Below, one piece after another: positions 4,988 to 6,947 of a DNA stretch of 6,947 nucleotides (positions are counted from its first letter, which is position 1; the number at the start of each line of letters is the position of its first letter). The notes beneath the pieces are model-generated. The model searched no databases. It was not told the origin of the DNA and was given only the letters and a program-made list of their open reading frames with translations. Source of the stretch: CALZJC01 sp041574955. GTDB lineage: Bacteria > Acidobacteriota > Thermoanaerobaculia > Multivoradales > JAHEKO01. The DNA lies in contig JBFGNS010000198.1 of the NCBI GenBank assembly GCA_041574955.1, positions 1 to 6,947 on the forward strand, in the 5' to 3' direction. The translations under genes and the position numbers were made by a program.

Positions 4988-6865
4988 ATGAACCACAAGA
5001 AGCGCCCAGACAAGACTTTCTTGCAACTCGGCGTGGCCTTCTCGGCCGTGGTGCTTCTGCTTGCGGGAAGCGACGCTAGACGGCAAGAACACGGAGACCC
5101 ACACCAGGCCCAAGAGCGATACATCGTCCAGGCCGGCGACGCGCTGACCGCCGCGCTGCTGGTGACCGAGGTCGGCGGCACCGTCATCGCCGAGCTCGAC
5201 ATCATCGGCGGCGTCACCGCCGAGCTGACCGCCGTCGAGAGTGACGCGCTGGCCACCGCCTGGCCGGCGGTGCGGCTGTTCGCCGACCGCCGCACCGCCG
5301 TAGCCGGCAAGAAGACGACCGGCGGTGGCGGCGACACCAGCGGCGACACGACCACCGACTCCGGCGGCAAGAAGGGTGGCGGCGGCAGCAGCAACGACTT
5401 CGCCACCATCCCCGACACCGCCTTCCCGCGGCTGGTCGGTGCGCCCCTGGTATGGGCGCAGAACCTGACCGGTCGCGGCGTCGGCGTGGCTGTGCTCGAC
5501 ACCGCCGTCAAGTACACCCACCCCAGCCTTCAGCACGACACTGCCGGGCTCGAACGGGTGCTGGCGTTCCACGACGCAATCGAGAACGTGACCTACGACT
5601 TCGTCGCCGGCGTCAACAGGAAGAAGCTGGAGCTGATCCCGACCGACCTGCACGGCCACGGCAGCCACGTCGCCGGCATCGCGGTGGGCAGCCAGCTCAC
5701 CGAGACCGGCGAGTTCGCCGGCGTCGCCCCCGACGCCAACCTGATCGTGGTGCGCGCTCTGGGCGACGACGGCTCGGGCACCTACACCGACGTCATCAAG
5801 GGCGTCGACTGGGTGGTCAAGAACCGGGAGCTGTTCGGCATCCGGGTGCTCAACCTGTCGCTGAGCGCCGCGCCCCAGTCGGCCTACTGGGACGACCCGA
5901 TCAACCAGGCGCTGATGAAGGCCTGGCAGGCGGGAATCGTGGTGGTGGCCTCGGCCGGCAACACCGGCCCGGATCCGATGACCATCGGCGTGCCCGGCAA
6001 CCTGCCCTATCTGGTGACCGTGGGCGCCATGTCCGACGCGGTCACCCCGGACCTGCCGGGCGACGACTTCCTGACGTCGTTCTCGGCCGCCGGCCCGACC
6101 GTCGAGGGTTTCGTCAAACCCGAGCTGGTGGCTCCCGGCGGCCACGTCGTCTCGTCGATGAAGGCCTCGACCTACCTGGCCACGCTGCACGAGCAGTACC
6201 GGGTCGGCGACCAGTACTTCCGGATGAGCGGCACCTCGCAGGCCACCGGCCTGGTGAGCGGCGTCGTGGCCCTGATGCTGGAGCTCGATCCCGGCCTTGG
6301 CCCGGACGACGTCAAGTGCCGCCTCCTGGCCTCGGCCCGGCCCGCCCTCGACGACCTCGGCAACCGCTCGTACAGCGTCTTCCAGCAGGGCGCCGGCATG
6401 GTCGACGCCTACGCCGCGGTGTTCTCCACCGCCACCGGCTGCGCCAACCGCGGTCTGGACCTGGACGCCGAGCTGGCCGGCCTCGACAGCGGCCTGCCCG
6501 GCACGGTCCACTTCGGCGGCCGCGCCAACCGCGACGAGCTCGGCAACTACTACCTGGTAGGACTCGACGGCGACGGCTATACCTGGGACGGTGCCTTCAC
6601 CTTCGGTGGCGGCTACACCTGGAGCGACGCCGCGGCCGACGGCCTGCTGTGGTCCGACACCCAGATGCTGACCGGCGGCACGGTGCAGGTCGACGGCCTG
6701 CTGTGGGCCGACGGCTTCACCTGGACCGACGGGCTGCTGTGGTCCGACGGCCAGGTGGTCGGCGACGGCTTCGTGTGGGCCGACAGCTACGTCTGGGATC
6801 CGGTGAAGTTCAAGGATCAGGAGGCCGACACGATGTCGGTCAACTCCTGGGTGCCTCAGGAGTAG
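4988..6865 (+). CDS. Secreted S8 subtilisin-like serine protease with C-terminal Trp-Asp-Gly repeats
   Basis: Subtilase of 625 aa, predicted to be exported. Residues 1-30 form a signal peptide (basic start, hydrophobic core at about 15-27, likely cleavage after GSDA). Residues about 43-105 resemble an I9-type propeptide, followed by a flexible Gly/Ser/Thr/Lys linker at 107-135. The catalytic domain, about 145-480, has Asp171 in VLDTAV (Ala replaces the usual Gly of DTG), His224 in GHGSHVAG, Asn325 in SAGN and Ser417 in GTSQAT. Cys444 and Cys485 could form a disulfide. The tail, 530-604, is a tandem array of short Trp-containing motifs ending in a charged stretch, with no LPxTG or hydrophobic anchor. 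An in-frame TGA at 4982-4984 rules out a longer protein, so the ATG at 4988 is the earliest possible start; its ribosome site is weak. It is divergent from the CHAT gene and followed by a terminator. It is not a close copy of the other subtilase here. Substrate unknown. Confidence 0.95.
   Translation: MNHKKRPDKTFLQLGVAFSAVVLLLAGSDARRQEHGDPHQAQERYIVQAGDALTAALLVTEVGGTVIAELDIIGGVTAELTAVESDALATAWPAVRLFADRRTAVAGKKTTGGGGDTSGDTTTDSGGKKGGGGSSNDFATIPDTAFPRLVGAPLVWAQNLTGRGVGVAVLDTAVKYTHPSLQHDTAGLERVLAFHDAIENVTYDFVAGVNRKKLELIPTDLHGHGSHVAGIAVGSQLTETGEFAGVAPDANLIVVRALGDDGSGTYTDVIKGVDWVVKNRELFGIRVLNLSLSAAPQSAYWDDPINQALMKAWQAGIVVVASAGNTGPDPMTIGVPGNLPYLVTVGAMSDAVTPDLPGDDFLTSFSAAGPTVEGFVKPELVAPGGHVVSSMKASTYLATLHEQYRVGDQYFRMSGTSQATGLVSGVVALMLELDPGLGPDDVKCRLLASARPALDDLGNRSYSVFQQGAGMVDAYAAVFSTATGCANRGLDLDAELAGLDSGLPGTVHFGGRANRDELGNYYLVGLDGDGYTWDGAFTFGGGYTWSDAAADGLLWSDTQMLTGGTVQVDGLLWADGFTWTDGLLWSDGQVVGDGFVWADSYVWDPVKFKDQEADTMSVNSWVPQE
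6575..6799 (+). repeat. Tandem WxD(G) motif array in the C-terminal tail of the second S8 protease
   Basis: Residues 530-604 contain about eight copies of a 6-7-residue motif, two small/hydrophobic residues then Trp-x-Asp-Gly: GYTWDG, GYTWSD, DGLLWSD (551), DGLLWAD (569), DGFTWTD (575), DGLLWSD (581), DGFVWAD (593) and SYVWD. At the DNA level, GACGGCCTGCTGTGG recurs at 6638-6652 and 6692-6706, and at 6728-6742 with one change. Copies are unevenly spaced, some adjacent and some separated by up to 11 residues. Alternating aromatic and Asp-Gly turns suggest short beta strands, a binding surface or a stacking repeat; I do not recognise a named domain. Confidence 0.85.
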
Positions 6866-6882
6866 AGGCGAGCTTCGTGGCC

Positions 6883-6913
6883 GAGCGCCGGGCTCGACCG
6901 GCGCTCTTCCTTC
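6883..6913 (+). terminator. Intrinsic terminator downstream of the second S8 protease gene
   Basis: A 9-bp perfect stem pairs GAGCGCCGG (6883-6891) with CCGGCGCTC (6898-6906) around the loop GCTCGA, followed by TTCCTTC. It begins 17 bases after the TAG stop at 6863-6865. The tail is pyrimidine-rich rather than pure T, as is common in GC-rich genomes. Confidence 0.8.
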
Positions 6914-6925
6914 AACCCGAAGGCG

Positions 6926-6947
6926 GGCCGGCTCCCCGGAGCCGGCC
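6926..6947. repeat. Strong hairpin at the window edge
   Basis: GGCCGGCTCC (6926-6935) is the exact reverse complement of GGAGCCGGCC (6938-6947), leaving a two-base loop, or a four-base loop if the innermost pair is open. On the minus strand, the sequence after it is not T-rich. If it is a terminator, it would act on the plus strand with its tail outside the window. It could back up the preceding terminator. Confidence 0.6.

Noticed and set aside
4590..5079. Two small plus-strand open frames overlapping the intergenic region and the start of the second subtilase
   Set aside because: Both are rich in Arg and Gly, lack good ribosome sites and overlap the signal peptide region of a well supported gene in another frame.
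4610..6511. Upstream extension of the CHAT reading frame on the minus strand, open for about 630 codons
   Set aside because: It runs through the divergent intergenic region and antisense to the second subtilase. The upstream translation is low-complexity and has no domain pattern, and the TPR-CHAT protein is complete from the Met at 4609.
1..6947. tRNA, rRNA, CRISPR array, insertion sequence or gasdermin-like partner gene
   Set aside because: None could be found by reading both strands. The coding space is filled by the three proteases, and the remaining gaps are too short or lack the needed features.

Overview
This is a GC-rich bacterial window of about 6.9 kb holding three intact protein-coding genes, all proteases by sequence. 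Each of the three has its full set of catalytic residues. Base composition, the style of the TPR-CHAT protein and the pairing with secreted subtilases suggest an Acidobacteriota-like soil or environmental bacterium. That placement is inference only; no RNA gene or phylogenetic marker is present.

Layout: positions 1-89 hold a strong intrinsic terminator (minus strand) for the first gene. 90-1577 (minus) encodes a secreted S8 subtilisin-like protease of 495 aa carrying three copies of a nine-residue motif, DQSYATIVQ. 1578-1729 is a 152-base spacer with a good Shine-Dalgarno site. 1730-4609 (minus) encodes a 959-aa cytoplasmic protein with an N-terminal TPR array and a C-terminal CHAT (caspase/separase-like) cysteine peptidase domain. 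4610-4987 is a 378-base divergent intergenic region with a large T-tract/A-tract inverted repeat and a possible hairpin over the start of the next gene. 4988-6865 (plus) encodes a second secreted S8 protease of 625 aa with a Gly/Ser/Thr linker and a C-terminal tandem array of Trp-Asp-Gly motifs. 6866-6947 holds a second strong intrinsic terminator and another hairpin at the window edge.

How the genes may work together: the CHAT gene and the first subtilase are co-directional. The second subtilase is divergent from them and shares their upstream region, and outward-facing terminators bound the block, so the three genes look like a self-contained module. The notable features are the short repeated peptide motifs in both subtilases (DQSYATIVQ in one, GLLWSDG-like in the other) beside an intact TPR-CHAT peptidase. 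One hypothesis is a proteolytic cascade in which repeated motifs act as recognition or processing sites. The main objection is that both subtilases have signal peptides while the CHAT protein does not, so the partners would normally sit in different compartments.
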